11,414 nt of DNA from JAFAHD01 sp035654355. Lineage in GTDB: Bacteria; Vulcanimicrobiota; Vulcanimicrobiia; Eremiobacterales; Eremiobacteraceae. Under the pieces are notes generated by a model. The model was given only the letters and a program-made list of their open reading frames with translations. It was not told the origin of the DNA and ran no database searches. The number at the start of each line of letters is the position of its first letter. Position 1 is the first letter of the stretch. The position numbers were made by a program, and so were the translations under genes. The stretch spans positions 1-11,414 of the forward strand of contig DASRXC010000057.1 in assembly GCA_035654355.1 (NCBI GenBank), read 5' to 3'. Shown one piece after another: positions 1 to 6,787 of this stretch.

Positions 1-1
1 G

Positions 2-172
2 TCCGTTATGTTCGAGGCGTGCGCGACTCGCCTACCTGGGTTGATCGAGCACCGGCACTACGGCCAGGCGCGCGAGTTGATCCGCGAGCTTGGGCGCGAG
101 GCGCTCAATGAGAACGCGGACTGGGTGGTGCTTCACCGCGAACGCCCGCTCGAGCTGAGCGTGAAGGGCTAG
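2..172 (+). CDS. C-terminal fragment of an unrecognised protein
   Basis: The reading frame is open from the window edge to a TAG at 170-172 and gives 56 residues. The start lies outside the window. The fragment is mostly helical in character, with a charged middle (HYGQARELIRELGREALNE) followed by a short aromatic segment (ADWVVLHRERPLEL). I do not recognise the family. The amphipathic pattern, the high-GC codon choice and the clean convergent arrangement with the ABC permease gene (41 bases between the two stops) suggest a real gene end. An in-frame ATG at 8-10 is only an internal candidate. Confidence is moderate that it codes and very low for any function. Confidence 0.55.
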   Translation, partial: SVMFEACATRLPGLIEHRHYGQARELIRELGREALNENADWVVLHRERPLELSVKG

Positions 173-185
173 ACCTCAGAGCGCA

Positions 186-208
186 ACGCGTCCAGCCAGG
201 GACTGCGT
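186..208. terminator. Possible hairpin between convergent genes
   Basis: An 8-bp stem, 186-193 pairing with 200-208, has one bulged T at 204 and a 6-base loop. It lies between the stop of the partial left gene (172) and the stop of the ABC permease gene (214). There is no U-tract on either side, so an intrinsic terminator is only a guess from the position. Confidence 0.25.
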
Positions 209-213
209 CGGAA

Positions 214-1536
214 CTAGGTCGGCGCGCGCAGCGCCCGGACGACGTCGCCGAGCTTCGGCGGTTTGCCGTACATCAGGACGCCGACGCGATACAAGCGGCC
301 GGCGAACAGCGTAAGTCCCCAGATCGCGCCGAGTGACAAAACGATCGAGAGGCCGATCTGCCACGCAGGAACGCTTGAGAGCGCGACTCGCGTGAACATG
401 ACCATCGGGCTCAGCAGCGGTATCATCGACGCGACGACGAACAGCGGCTTTTCGGGATCGCCGAACACCGCGAAAATAGCGACGAAATAGGCGATGATGA
501 TCGGGATCATCATCACGCCGTTGAATTGCTGCACGTCTTCGGCTTTGCTGCACAGTGCGCCCATGCCGGCGAAAAGCGCTGCGTACGAGAAGAACCCAAG
601 CAAGAAGAACAGCACGAGATAGATCAGGGTCGAGTACGGCACGGCGCTCGCGATGGCGCCTTGCGCAGCCGGACCGGCGCCGCCGGGTGCGTTCGCTTGC
701 GCGGCGGCTGCCTGGTGCGCGAGCGCGACGGCATCGGCCTGCGACATCGTCGTCGCGATCACGACTGCGAGCAAGATGAGCGCACCCGCTGCCGCCAACG
801 CGAAGATGGTCATCTGCGTTAGGGCAACCGCTCCGATGCCGAAGATCTTCCCGGCCAGCAGTTGCGCCGGTCGCACGGCAGCGATCATCACCTCCATCAC
901 GCGGTTGGACTTCTCTTCGATCACGCCTTGAGCGATCTGCACCGCGTAGAGGATCGTGCCGATGTAGAGCAAGATCAAGAGGATGTAGACGAGCGTGCCG
1001 GCTGCGTCTTCTTGCTGCGACGAACGATAGCGCTCGTTGAGCGCGACCGTTTTGAACTGGAAATTCAGTGCCTGTTTCGCCGACTGCGCGGTTTGGCCCG
1101 ACAGATCTACGTTGATCGCGACCGGCGCGAGCCGCGTCCGCAAATTGTTAGCCTTGCCGAGCAGGCCCGACTGGCGGGGATAAAATGCGAACGCCAGGCC
1201 TTGCGGCGTGTGGTAGGCGACCAGCGCCGCGTCGTATTTCTTTGATTTGATGCTTTGCGCGACGTCGGCCGGCAAGCTCGGCCCGGTCGATGTGTCCTTC
1301 GAGATCGTGACGTCGTAGTCGTCTGCGAGCGCTTTCGCGACCTGCACGGCGATGCCCGAATCAGGAGCGACGACGATGACTTTGGATGTGAACTGACTGC
1401 CCAGCCAGCGGAAGCCGAACGGTAAGAGCGCCAAGGCGAACATCGCGATGACCACGATCGCGGTGCCGATGATGAAACTTCGGCTTTTCACACGTTCGAG
1501 GTACTCGCGCTTGATGATGATGCCGGTCGTGCTCAT
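214..1536 (-). CDS. ABC-2 type exporter permease (NatB-like)
   Basis: This 440-residue integral membrane protein is the permease half of a two-gene ABC exporter. Residues 20-43 form the first membrane helix. Residues about 45-175 make a large extracytoplasmic domain. A cluster of about five hydrophobic segments follows, from about 182 to 425. The motif EEKSNRVMEVMIAAVRP, followed by a GK, sits just after the second helix; it is the typical cytoplasmic coupling segment of ABC-2 permeases of the NatB/COG1668 type. An Ala/Gln/Pro/Gly-rich stretch (about residues 263-295) looks like a flexible loop. The ATG at 1536 overlaps the ATPase stop as ATGA (1533-1536), and a GAGG lies 7 bases upstream of it, so coupled translation is likely. 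The substrate cannot be told; sodium, drug or lipid efflux have been proposed for relatives. It is the last gene of the run. Confidence 0.9.
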   Translation of the reverse strand: MSTTGIIIKREYLERVKSRSFIIGTAIVVIAMFALALLPFGFRWLGSQFTSKVIVVAPDSGIAVQVAKALADDYDVTISKDTSTGPSLPADVAQSIKSKKYDAALVAYHTPQGLAFAFYPRQSGLLGKANNLRTRLAPVAINVDLSGQTAQSAKQALNFQFKTVALNERYRSSQQEDAAGTLVYILLILLYIGTILYAVQIAQGVIEEKSNRVMEVMIAAVRPAQLLAGKIFGIGAVALTQMTIFALAAAGALILLAVVIATTMSQADAVALAHQAAAAQANAPGGAGPAAQGAIASAVPYSTLIYLVLFFLLGFFSYAALFAGMGALCSKAEDVQQFNGVMMIPIIIAYFVAIFAVFGDPEKPLFVVASMIPLLSPMVMFTRVALSSVPAWQIGLSIVLSLGAIWGLTLFAGRLYRVGVLMYGKPPKLGDVVRALRAPT

Positions 1537-2435
1537 GCGGCGCCCTCTTCCGCGCGGACGTAGTGCAGGTAGATGTCATTGAGGCTGGGTTCGACGATCT
1601 CGAAATGGTCCACGGGTCCGGCGGCGATCGCGGCGCGCAGCAGCTCGGCGGGCGCAACCGATGGTGGCGCTTTGAGATCGATGTAGCCGTTGGCGGATGG
1701 ACGGACGGCAACGCCTGGGAAGCGGTCGATGAATGAAAGATCCTTGATCGCGGTCATGCGGATGAAGCGGTCAGGCCACGAGCGCTTGATCTGCGCGAGA
1801 TCACCGCTGATGACTGCGTGCGACCGGTCGATGATGCAGATGTCGCTCGTCAGCTCTTCGACTTGTTCCATGCGATGGCTCGAGAGCATTACTGCTGTTC
1901 CGTCGGCGACGAGCCCGCGGATCGCCCCTTTGAGGATCTCGACGTTGATCGGGTCGAACCCGGAGAACGGCTCGTCGAGCACGAGCAACGGCGGGTTGTG
2001 CACGATCGCCGCGATGAATTGGACTTTCTGTTGGTTGCCTTTTGAAAGCTCCGCGGGCTTCTTGTCAAGATTTTCCGTCAAGCCGAACGACTCAGATAAC
2101 GCGGCGATGCGTGCCTTCGCATCCACCGGCGTCATGCCGTGCAGCTGGGCGAAGTACAACAGTTGATCCGCGATCTTCATCTGTGGATACAGCCCGCGCT
2201 CCTCGGGCAGGTACCCGAATGTGTGGCGCACCTCGGCGTCGACGACCTTGCCTTGCCACGTCACGCTGCCGCGATCGGGCTGCAGGATGTCGAGCACGAT
2301 GCGGATGGTCGTCGTCTTACCCGCGCCATTCGGACCGAGCAACCCGAAAACTGATCCAGGTCTTGCGGTAAAGCTGAGATCGCTTACCGCCTGTGTTTGT
2401 CCGAACGATTTCCAGATGCTGCGGACGTCGAGCAA
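1533..2435 (-). CDS. ABC exporter ATP-binding protein (NatA/COG4152-like)
   Basis: This 300-residue ATPase drives the exporter whose permease follows directly. Visible motifs are Walker A GPNGAGKTT (34-42), the Q-loop region YLPEERGLYPQ (75-85), the signature LSKGNQQKVQ (130-139), Walker B LLVLDEP with catalytic E155, the D-loop SGFDP (158-162) and the switch histidine H187 in SSHRMEQVE. The C-terminal about 80 residues end in EPSLNDIYLHYV, like the DUF4162 tail of this ATPase class. The start is TTG at 2435: MLDVRSIWKSFG matches the family N-terminus, and an AAGGAG lies 7 bases upstream. Only 12 bases separate it from the rlmN stop, so it is probably co-transcribed with rlmN. Substrate unknown. 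Confidence 0.93.
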   Translation of the reverse strand: MLDVRSIWKSFGQTQAVSDLSFTARPGSVFGLLGPNGAGKTTTIRIVLDILQPDRGSVTWQGKVVDAEVRHTFGYLPEERGLYPQMKIADQLLYFAQLHGMTPVDAKARIAALSESFGLTENLDKKPAELSKGNQQKVQFIAAIVHNPPLLVLDEPFSGFDPINVEILKGAIRGLVADGTAVMLSSHRMEQVEELTSDICIIDRSHAVISGDLAQIKRSWPDRFIRMTAIKDLSFIDRFPGVAVRPSANGYIDLKAPPSVAPAELLRAAIAAGPVDHFEIVEPSLNDIYLHYVRAEEGAA

Positions 2436-2442
2436 GTCAACT

Positions 2443-2448
2443 CTCCTT
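2443..2448 (-). promoter_or_regulatory. Shine-Dalgarno fixing a TTG start
   Basis: AAGGAG read on the minus strand, 7 bases before the TTG start of the ABC ATPase. Its first base is the last base of the rlmN TGA stop, so a ribosome terminating on rlmN sits directly on this site. Confidence 0.8.
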
Positions 2449-3629
2449 CAAGAGCCCGATGCTGACTCTACTATTCCGCTGGCGCGCGAGTTTCCGGTGT
2501 GCTCCGCGCGCAATTGCCCGCAGGCCGCGGCGATGTCGTCGCCCATCGTGTGGCGCAGGGTGCTGGGGACCCCGCGCTCGCGCAGGATCTCTTGGAAGCG
2601 GTGCATCGCGGCGTTGGATGAACGCTGGTACGGCGCGTTCGTCGCATTGTACGGGATGAGGTTGACGTGATGTAGTCCGTGCTGGGTCCCGCGGCGTTTG
2701 CGGCCCGGCTCTCCGAGCAGGTCGGCAAGTCGGCGCGCGTCGTCGGGCGAGTCGTTGACGCCGGCCAGCATCACGTATTCGTAGAATATCTTGCGGCGGG
2801 TGCGGGTTGCGTAGGCGCGCGTCGACGCGATCAGTTCAGCGATTGGCCATTTCTTGTTGATCGGCATCAGCTTCGTACGCAATTGATCATCCGCAGCATG
2901 GAGCGAAATCGCCAGATTCACTTGGACGCCTTCGTCCATAAAGCGCTTGATGCCGGGAACAACGCCCGCGGTCGAAACGGTCATGTGTCGCGCCCCCAGA
3001 TTGAATCCCGCTGCATCGTTGAGCAGTGCGATCGAATCCATGACCTTGTCGTAGTTGAGGAACGGCTCGCCCATGCCCATGAACACGATGTTCGTGAGCG
3101 CGCGTTTCTCCGCACGCGCGCGGCGCGCCACGTCAATCGCCTGATCGAATATCTCTAGCGCGCTCAGATTTCGCGAGAACCCGCCCTGGCCCGTCGCGCA
3201 GAAATCGCAGCGCAGCGCACAGCCGGCTTGCGACGAAATACACGCGGTCGTACGCCCCCCACGGTGGCGCATGAGAACGGCCTCGACTTCTTTGCCGTCG
3301 TGCAGCGCGAACAGCAGCTTCGTCGTCTGCCCGTCGCGCGAGGTCGGGTCGCGCAGCAGCTGCAGGCTCGAGAGCTTCATCGTGTCGCTCAGGCGGGCGC
3401 GCAGCTCGTTGGGCAGCACGCTGATAGTATTAAAGGAAGAAACTAGCTCTTTGGCGGCCGCGCGGTATATTTGCGCCAAGCGGTAGCGTGGGAGACCGAG
3501 CGCGTGCGCCAAGGCGCCCGCGCCTTCGAAGCCGCCCTCTTTCGCGCGGGCTGCCCACCATATCGCAAATGCGTCGCGCTTGCCGGCGGCCGGGCGTGCC
3601 GCCGGTTTGGCCAAAGTCGTCGCAGTCAC
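2448..3629 (-). CDS. rlmN: 23S rRNA/tRNA (adenine-C2)-methyltransferase RlmN
   Basis: A radical-SAM methyltransferase of 393 residues. Family members methylate C2 of A2503 in 23S rRNA (E. coli numbering) and of A37 in some tRNAs. The [4Fe-4S] cluster motif CALRCDFC gives C137, C141 and C144. Both family cysteines used in the ping-pong mechanism are present: C130 in TACISSQAGC and C370 in GDDIAAACGQL. The SAM-contact region GMGEPFLNYDKV and the MLAGVNDS motif are also intact. Length and domain order are normal, with an extended Ala-rich N-terminus (residues 1-20). The start is GTG at 3629, overlapping the uracil-DNA glycosylase stop as GTGA (3626-3629). I see no strong Shine-Dalgarno, so translation probably depends on coupling. 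I am confident in the enzyme and slightly less so in the exact start. Confidence 0.96.
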   Translation of the reverse strand: MTATTLAKPAARPAAGKRDAFAIWWAARAKEGGFEGAGALAHALGLPRYRLAQIYRAAAKELVSSFNTISVLPNELRARLSDTMKLSSLQLLRDPTSRDGQTTKLLFALHDGKEVEAVLMRHRGGRTTACISSQAGCALRCDFCATGQGGFSRNLSALEIFDQAIDVARRARAEKRALTNIVFMGMGEPFLNYDKVMDSIALLNDAAGFNLGARHMTVSTAGVVPGIKRFMDEGVQVNLAISLHAADDQLRTKLMPINKKWPIAELIASTRAYATRTRRKIFYEYVMLAGVNDSPDDARRLADLLGEPGRKRRGTQHGLHHVNLIPYNATNAPYQRSSNAAMHRFQEILRERGVPSTLRHTMGDDIAAACGQLRAEHTGNSRASGIVESASGS

Positions 3630-4297
3630 AGGTCGAACTTCAATTCGAGATCAGATTCCTCTATCGGAGCTGGCGCAGGCGGCTGCGTGACTTCGTCCAG
3701 CTTATGACGCACTGCTTGCAAGTCCGCCCACACGAGCTTCTTCACCGCCGCCATGTTTCCGCCGGTCAAGCGCAAGATGTACGCTGGATGATAGGTCGCC
3801 ATAAGATCCGCGTCACCGGGGCCCTTGAACCACATCCCGCGTTGCCGCGTGATCGAAAAACCAGGACCCAAGAACGACTTGGCCGCAGGCGCGCCCAGTG
3901 CGAGGATCACACGCGGCTTCACAATCGCAAGCTCTTCGTCGAGGTACTGCCGGCAGTTTGCCATCTCTTCTTGCATCGGAGCGCGATTGGCGATGCGCCC
4001 ACCCTCATCGGTGGTGGCGCGGCATTTGATGGTGTTCGTGATGAAGACGTCTTCGCGACGCAGGCCGATCGCCGCGAGCATGCGAGTGAGCAACTCGCCG
4101 GCTCGGCCGACAAACGGCTCGCCTTGGCGGTCTTCCGACTCGCCCGGGCCTTCTCCGACGATGACGAGCTTCGCCGCCGGATCGCCGACGCCGCATACGA
4201 CTTTGGTTCGAGTGCTGCCGATCGGGCAGCGTCTGCAAGCGTCGACGACTGCATGAAGCTCTTCAAGTCGTGCGCTCCGTTCTTCGGTCATCCCCAT
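3626..4297 (-). CDS. Type-4 uracil-DNA glycosylase
   Basis: A 223-residue base-excision-repair enzyme that removes uracil from DNA. It is a family-4 Fe-S glycosylase: motif A is GEGPGESED (48-56), followed by GEPFVGRAG. Four cysteines are placed to hold the cluster (C21, C24, C92 and C115), and the DNA-intercalation/His motif is HPAYILR (170-176). C92 and C115 have 22 residues between them, longer than the about 15 I recall for Thermus-type enzymes, because of a TTDEGGRIAN insert. The last 20 residues are a Pro/acidic tail with no obvious domain. The ATG at 4297 is the first start; a second ATG at 4291 is equally possible, and neither has a clear Shine-Dalgarno. It begins 15 bases after the glycosyltransferase stop and overlaps rlmN by 4 bases. 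Confidence 0.93.
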   Translation of the reverse strand: MGMTEERSARLEELHAVVDACRRCPIGSTRTKVVCGVGDPAAKLVIVGEGPGESEDRQGEPFVGRAGELLTRMLAAIGLRREDVFITNTIKCRATTDEGGRIANRAPMQEEMANCRQYLDEELAIVKPRVILALGAPAAKSFLGPGFSITRQRGMWFKGPGDADLMATYHPAYILRLTGGNMAAVKKLVWADLQAVRHKLDEVTQPPAPAPIEESDLELKFDL

Positions 4298-4312
4298 GCG
4301 CAGCGCATTCGT

Positions 4313-5221
4313 TCAGTTTGGTGCAAATGCGTGAATGCCGGCGCGCACTGCGACGATGATCGCGACAATCGCCGCCGCGTAGAGCAGGTAACGCGCGACG
4401 AGCGCGGCTGAAAGCGAATAATACCACATCGTGCCATGATGCTTGATCCAATAGAGGCGGCGGCTTCGCTGGCGCCAGTTCAAGACCCCAATTTTCCCCC
4501 ACGTCTGGCGGCTGCCTCCCTGTTCCGACTTGTGCATGGCGACGCATTGCGGCAGGAAGACGACGCGCCGTCCGCGGTCGCGCAGCTGGTGGGCGAAATC
4601 GATCTCCTCGTGATAAAGGAAGAAACGCTCGTCGAAGCCGCCGAGCTCGCGAAACACGCTGGTGCGGATGAACATCGCCGCGCCGACGACGAGGTCGACG
4701 TCGCGCTCGCTCGCGTAATCGAAATCGCGCAAGCCGTAACCGTTCGACTGAGCGCGGAACCACGGCAACTCGCCCCACGCCGAGCTGCGCAAAAACGCCT
4801 GCCACCACGTGTCGAACTCGCCGGCCGAGGGCGTCACGTTTCCGTGCTCGTCGAGCAGCTTGGCGCCCGCCATATCGACGTCGGGATGCGACTCGAAATA
4901 TGCCACCGCGTTAGCGAGCAGTCCGGGCATCGCACGCGCATCCGGATTGAAAAAGAACAGCAGCGGTGCTGTGGCTCTAGCCGCGCCGATGTTGCAGCCC
5001 TTGGCGAAACCGAAGTTGGCGCCGTTCTCAATGACTTCGGCGACCGGGAGAACGGCCTTCGCGCGCGCGACGCTGTCGTCGGCCGAACCGTTATCCGACA
5101 CGATGACCTGCGCAAACGCAGGATCCGCCGCGACCTCCGGCAGCGCAGCGATCGAACGCAGGCAGCCTTCGAGCTCGTCGGCGGCGTTATAACTCACCAC
5201 GATCACGGACACCGCGGGCAT
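4313..5221 (-). CDS. Family 2 glycosyltransferase, membrane-anchored
   Basis: A 302-residue GT-A fold glycosyltransferase resembling rhamnosyl/galactofuranosyl transferases of the WbbL/GlfT class. The N-terminus VSVIVVSYN is the nucleotide-binding strand. DNGSADDS (43-50) and NFGFAKGCNIG (69-79) follow, with the metal-binding NPDA at 92-95. The acceptor-site region GGFDERFFLYHEEIDF (194-209) contains the likely catalytic acidic pair E205/E206 and D208. A hydrophobic C-terminal segment (about 266-295) should anchor it to the inner face of the membrane. The donor and acceptor sugars cannot be read from the sequence; cell-surface polysaccharide or glycolipid synthesis is the usual role. It is the first gene of the five-gene run, with an ATG start at 5221. 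The DUF1858 terminator lies just upstream, so its own promoter would have to overlap that hairpin region. Confidence 0.9.
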   Translation of the reverse strand: MPAVSVIVVSYNAADELEGCLRSIAALPEVAADPAFAQVIVSDNGSADDSVARAKAVLPVAEVIENGANFGFAKGCNIGAARATAPLLFFFNPDARAMPGLLANAVAYFESHPDVDMAGAKLLDEHGNVTPSAGEFDTWWQAFLRSSAWGELPWFRAQSNGYGLRDFDYASERDVDLVVGAAMFIRTSVFRELGGFDERFFLYHEEIDFAHQLRDRGRRVVFLPQCVAMHKSEQGGSRQTWGKIGVLNWRQRSRRLYWIKHHGTMWYYSLSAALVARYLLYAAAIVAIIVAVRAGIHAFAPN

Positions 5222-5238
5222 GACAGCCTGCTTCTCTA

Positions 5239-5268
5239 GAAAAAAACGAGCGTCTTGCAGACGCTCGT
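5239..5268 (-). terminator. Rho-independent terminator of the DUF1858 gene
   Basis: A perfect 10-bp inverted repeat, 5246-5255 with 5259-5268, has a 3-base loop. On the minus strand it is followed by a run of T (5246 down to 5240). It lies about 45 bases after the DUF1858 stop and about 20 bases before the glycosyltransferase start. Confidence 0.9.
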
Positions 5269-5286
5269 GGGTGGTTCCGTTCGTAC

Positions 5287-5306
5287 CGGCCGGACGAATC
5301 CGGCCG
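5287..5306 (-). terminator. Accessory hairpin with UUCG loop
   Basis: A perfect 8-bp GC-rich stem, 5287-5294 with 5299-5306. Read on the minus strand its 4-base loop is UUCG, a very stable tetraloop. It starts 8 bases after the DUF1858 stop codon and precedes the main terminator. There is no U-tract directly after it. It probably protects the mRNA 3' end or assists termination. Confidence 0.6.
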
Positions 5307-5314
5307 CTACGCGA

Positions 5315-5566
5315 CTACGATGCTTTTTCGACCGCCGCCGGCTCCATGGCTGGGAGCGAGTTAAGCGCATCCATGATCATGGAAAGCGGGATGCCGTAGC
5401 CTTCGCTCACTTGCTCGATCGTCTCGAATTCCGAGATCGCGCAGTGGGCGCATCCCCCTAGGTGAAAATTGGCGAACACTGCTCTCGCACCAGGGTGGAG
5501 AGCAAATGCTTCGCCGACGGTCAGATTCGGTGTAAACGTAGGACTGTCTGTACTGACGGCGACCAC
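5315..5566 (-). CDS. DUF1858 domain small protein (CxxC)
   Basis: An 83-residue cytoplasmic protein. Residues about 14-70 match the DUF1858 pattern: a helix-rich domain with LTVGEAFALHPGARAVF, then the paired cysteines in GGCAHC (38-43) and the ETIEQ segment after it. Relatives are often annotated as hydrid cluster/prismane-associated or disulfide-related small proteins, but the biochemical role is not established. The start is GTG at 5566, supported by GGGAG (5573-5577, minus strand) 6 bases upstream. It is probably a single-gene transcript, divergent from the membrane protein gene (105 bases between starts) and ending in the hairpins at 5239-5306. Confidence 0.85.
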   Translation of the reverse strand: MVAVSTDSPTFTPNLTVGEAFALHPGARAVFANFHLGGCAHCAISEFETIEQVSEGYGIPLSMIMDALNSLPAMEPAAVEKAS

Positions 5567-5671
5567 CCCCTTCTCCCGTCGTGCGCCGTCGTTTTCTCTT
5601 CAGTCTAACGGCAGCCGCGGGTTGATACATGTGCAGTATTCTGGGCGGTCCGCTGCCGAACCTTTGCTCTC

Positions 5672-6787
5672 ATGGAAACCACAGCTCCGCGCAGCGCCGC
5701 CGCGACATATGATGTGCCCGCACGTCGCGCCGCTTTCTCGGGGGAACGCGTATCGAGCGTCGCATTCGATTGGACGATGGCGGTCTTGGGCGGCCTGTTC
5801 GTCGGGGGGCTCTACGTCGATGGCTGGGCGCACAACCACCTCCATCACATCGAGACGTTCTTCACGCCGTGGCACGCGATGTTCTATGGTTCGTTCTTCC
5901 TGCTCGCGATCGTGTTCGGGGTCTATGTCGCGTTCGGTTTGTATGCGAACGTGAAAGAGCACAGCAACGTATTTGCGCGCTGGGCACGCGCCATTCCGCG
6001 CGGCTATGAGTGGTCGGCCCTAGGGATCGCGCTCTTCTTGCTCTCCGGTTTCGGCGACATGTTCTGGCACATCCGCTTCGGCATCGAAGTCGACACCGAA
6101 GCGCTCTTGAGCCCGACGCACTTGGGACTCGCGACCGGGATGGCGTTGACGTTGCTAGGCCCGTTCAGAGCTGCGGTCGCAGCCGACGACGATCGCCGAG
6201 GCGCCATGCTGTGGCCCGCGATCCTTTCTCTCACATGGCTTTACTGCGGGCTCACGTTCATGACGCAGTTCGCACCTGCGATGGCGCATTGGGGCGTCGG
6301 TGCGCCGACAAGCGGCGACATGGCGGAGTTGCGTCTCGATCGCAGCGTCACGGTCCAGCTGTTAGACGCGGCGTTGCTCGGCGGCGTTGTTGTGGTTCTG
6401 CTACGGCAATTCGGTGGGCGGCTGCCATTTGGCGCCGTCACCGCGATTCTGCTGATCAACTCGCTGCTGATGGAGACGCAACAGGGTGGCAACGATCAGC
6501 TGCTCGGCATCGTGATGGCCGGACTCGGCAGCGATGCGCTGATCGCGTTGCTGCGTCCGTCGGCGACCCGGGTCACCGCGCTGCGCTGGACCGCGTTCGC
6601 GGTGCCATTCCTGTACTTCGCAGCGCACTACGCGACGGATTTCGCACGCGGCTATCCTATCTATTATAAGGTACACATTTGGGCGGGCTTGCCGGTGATC
6701 GCCGGTTTGGTCGGCTGGTTGATGAGCTTTGTCGCGATCGGCGCGCCCGCTACGCCGCGCGGCGCGACTGCAGATACGCAAGCATGA
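5672..6787 (+). CDS. Polytopic membrane protein with duplicated D-x3-H...H motif
   Basis: A 371-residue protein of unknown function. About nine or ten hydrophobic segments are visible, from about residue 33 to about 352. Two similar motifs stand out. The first is D50-G-W-A-H54, followed by further histidines (56, 58, 59), E61 and FFTPWH ending at H68. The second is D119-M-F-W-H123, followed by E129, D131, E133 and LLSPTH ending at H140. Both place D-x3-H at one helix end and (F/L)2-(T/S)-P-x-H at the next, which suggests an internal duplication and possible metal or haem ligands; that role is inference. Later histidines (H206, H319, H335) are not in this pattern. The ATG at 5672 has no clear Shine-Dalgarno. 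The 3' end overlaps prfB by 38 bases tail to tail. I do not recognise a named family. Confidence 0.82.
   Translation: METTAPRSAAATYDVPARRAAFSGERVSSVAFDWTMAVLGGLFVGGLYVDGWAHNHLHHIETFFTPWHAMFYGSFFLLAIVFGVYVAFGLYANVKEHSNVFARWARAIPRGYEWSALGIALFLLSGFGDMFWHIRFGIEVDTEALLSPTHLGLATGMALTLLGPFRAAVAADDDRRGAMLWPAILSLTWLYCGLTFMTQFAPAMAHWGVGAPTSGDMAELRLDRSVTVQLLDAALLGGVVVVLLRQFGGRLPFGAVTAILLINSLLMETQQGGNDQLLGIVMAGLGSDALIALLRPSATRVTALRWTAFAVPFLYFAAHYATDFARGYPIYYKVHIWAGLPVIAGLVGWLMSFVAIGAPATPRGATADTQA

Noticed and set aside
3488..4411. Long plus-strand frame opposite rlmN and the uracil-DNA glycosylase
   Set aside because: It is antisense to two clearly recognised genes; its Arg/His/Ala-rich translation is what a GC-rich gene gives on the opposite strand.
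4436..5239. Long plus-strand frame opposite the glycosyltransferase
   Set aside because: Antisense shadow: the minus strand carries all glycosyltransferase motifs, and this frame has no recognisable domain.
5622..5643. Promoter for the membrane protein gene (TTGATA and TATTCT-like boxes)
   Set aside because: The two boxes are only about 9 bases apart, far too close for a sigma-70 type promoter.
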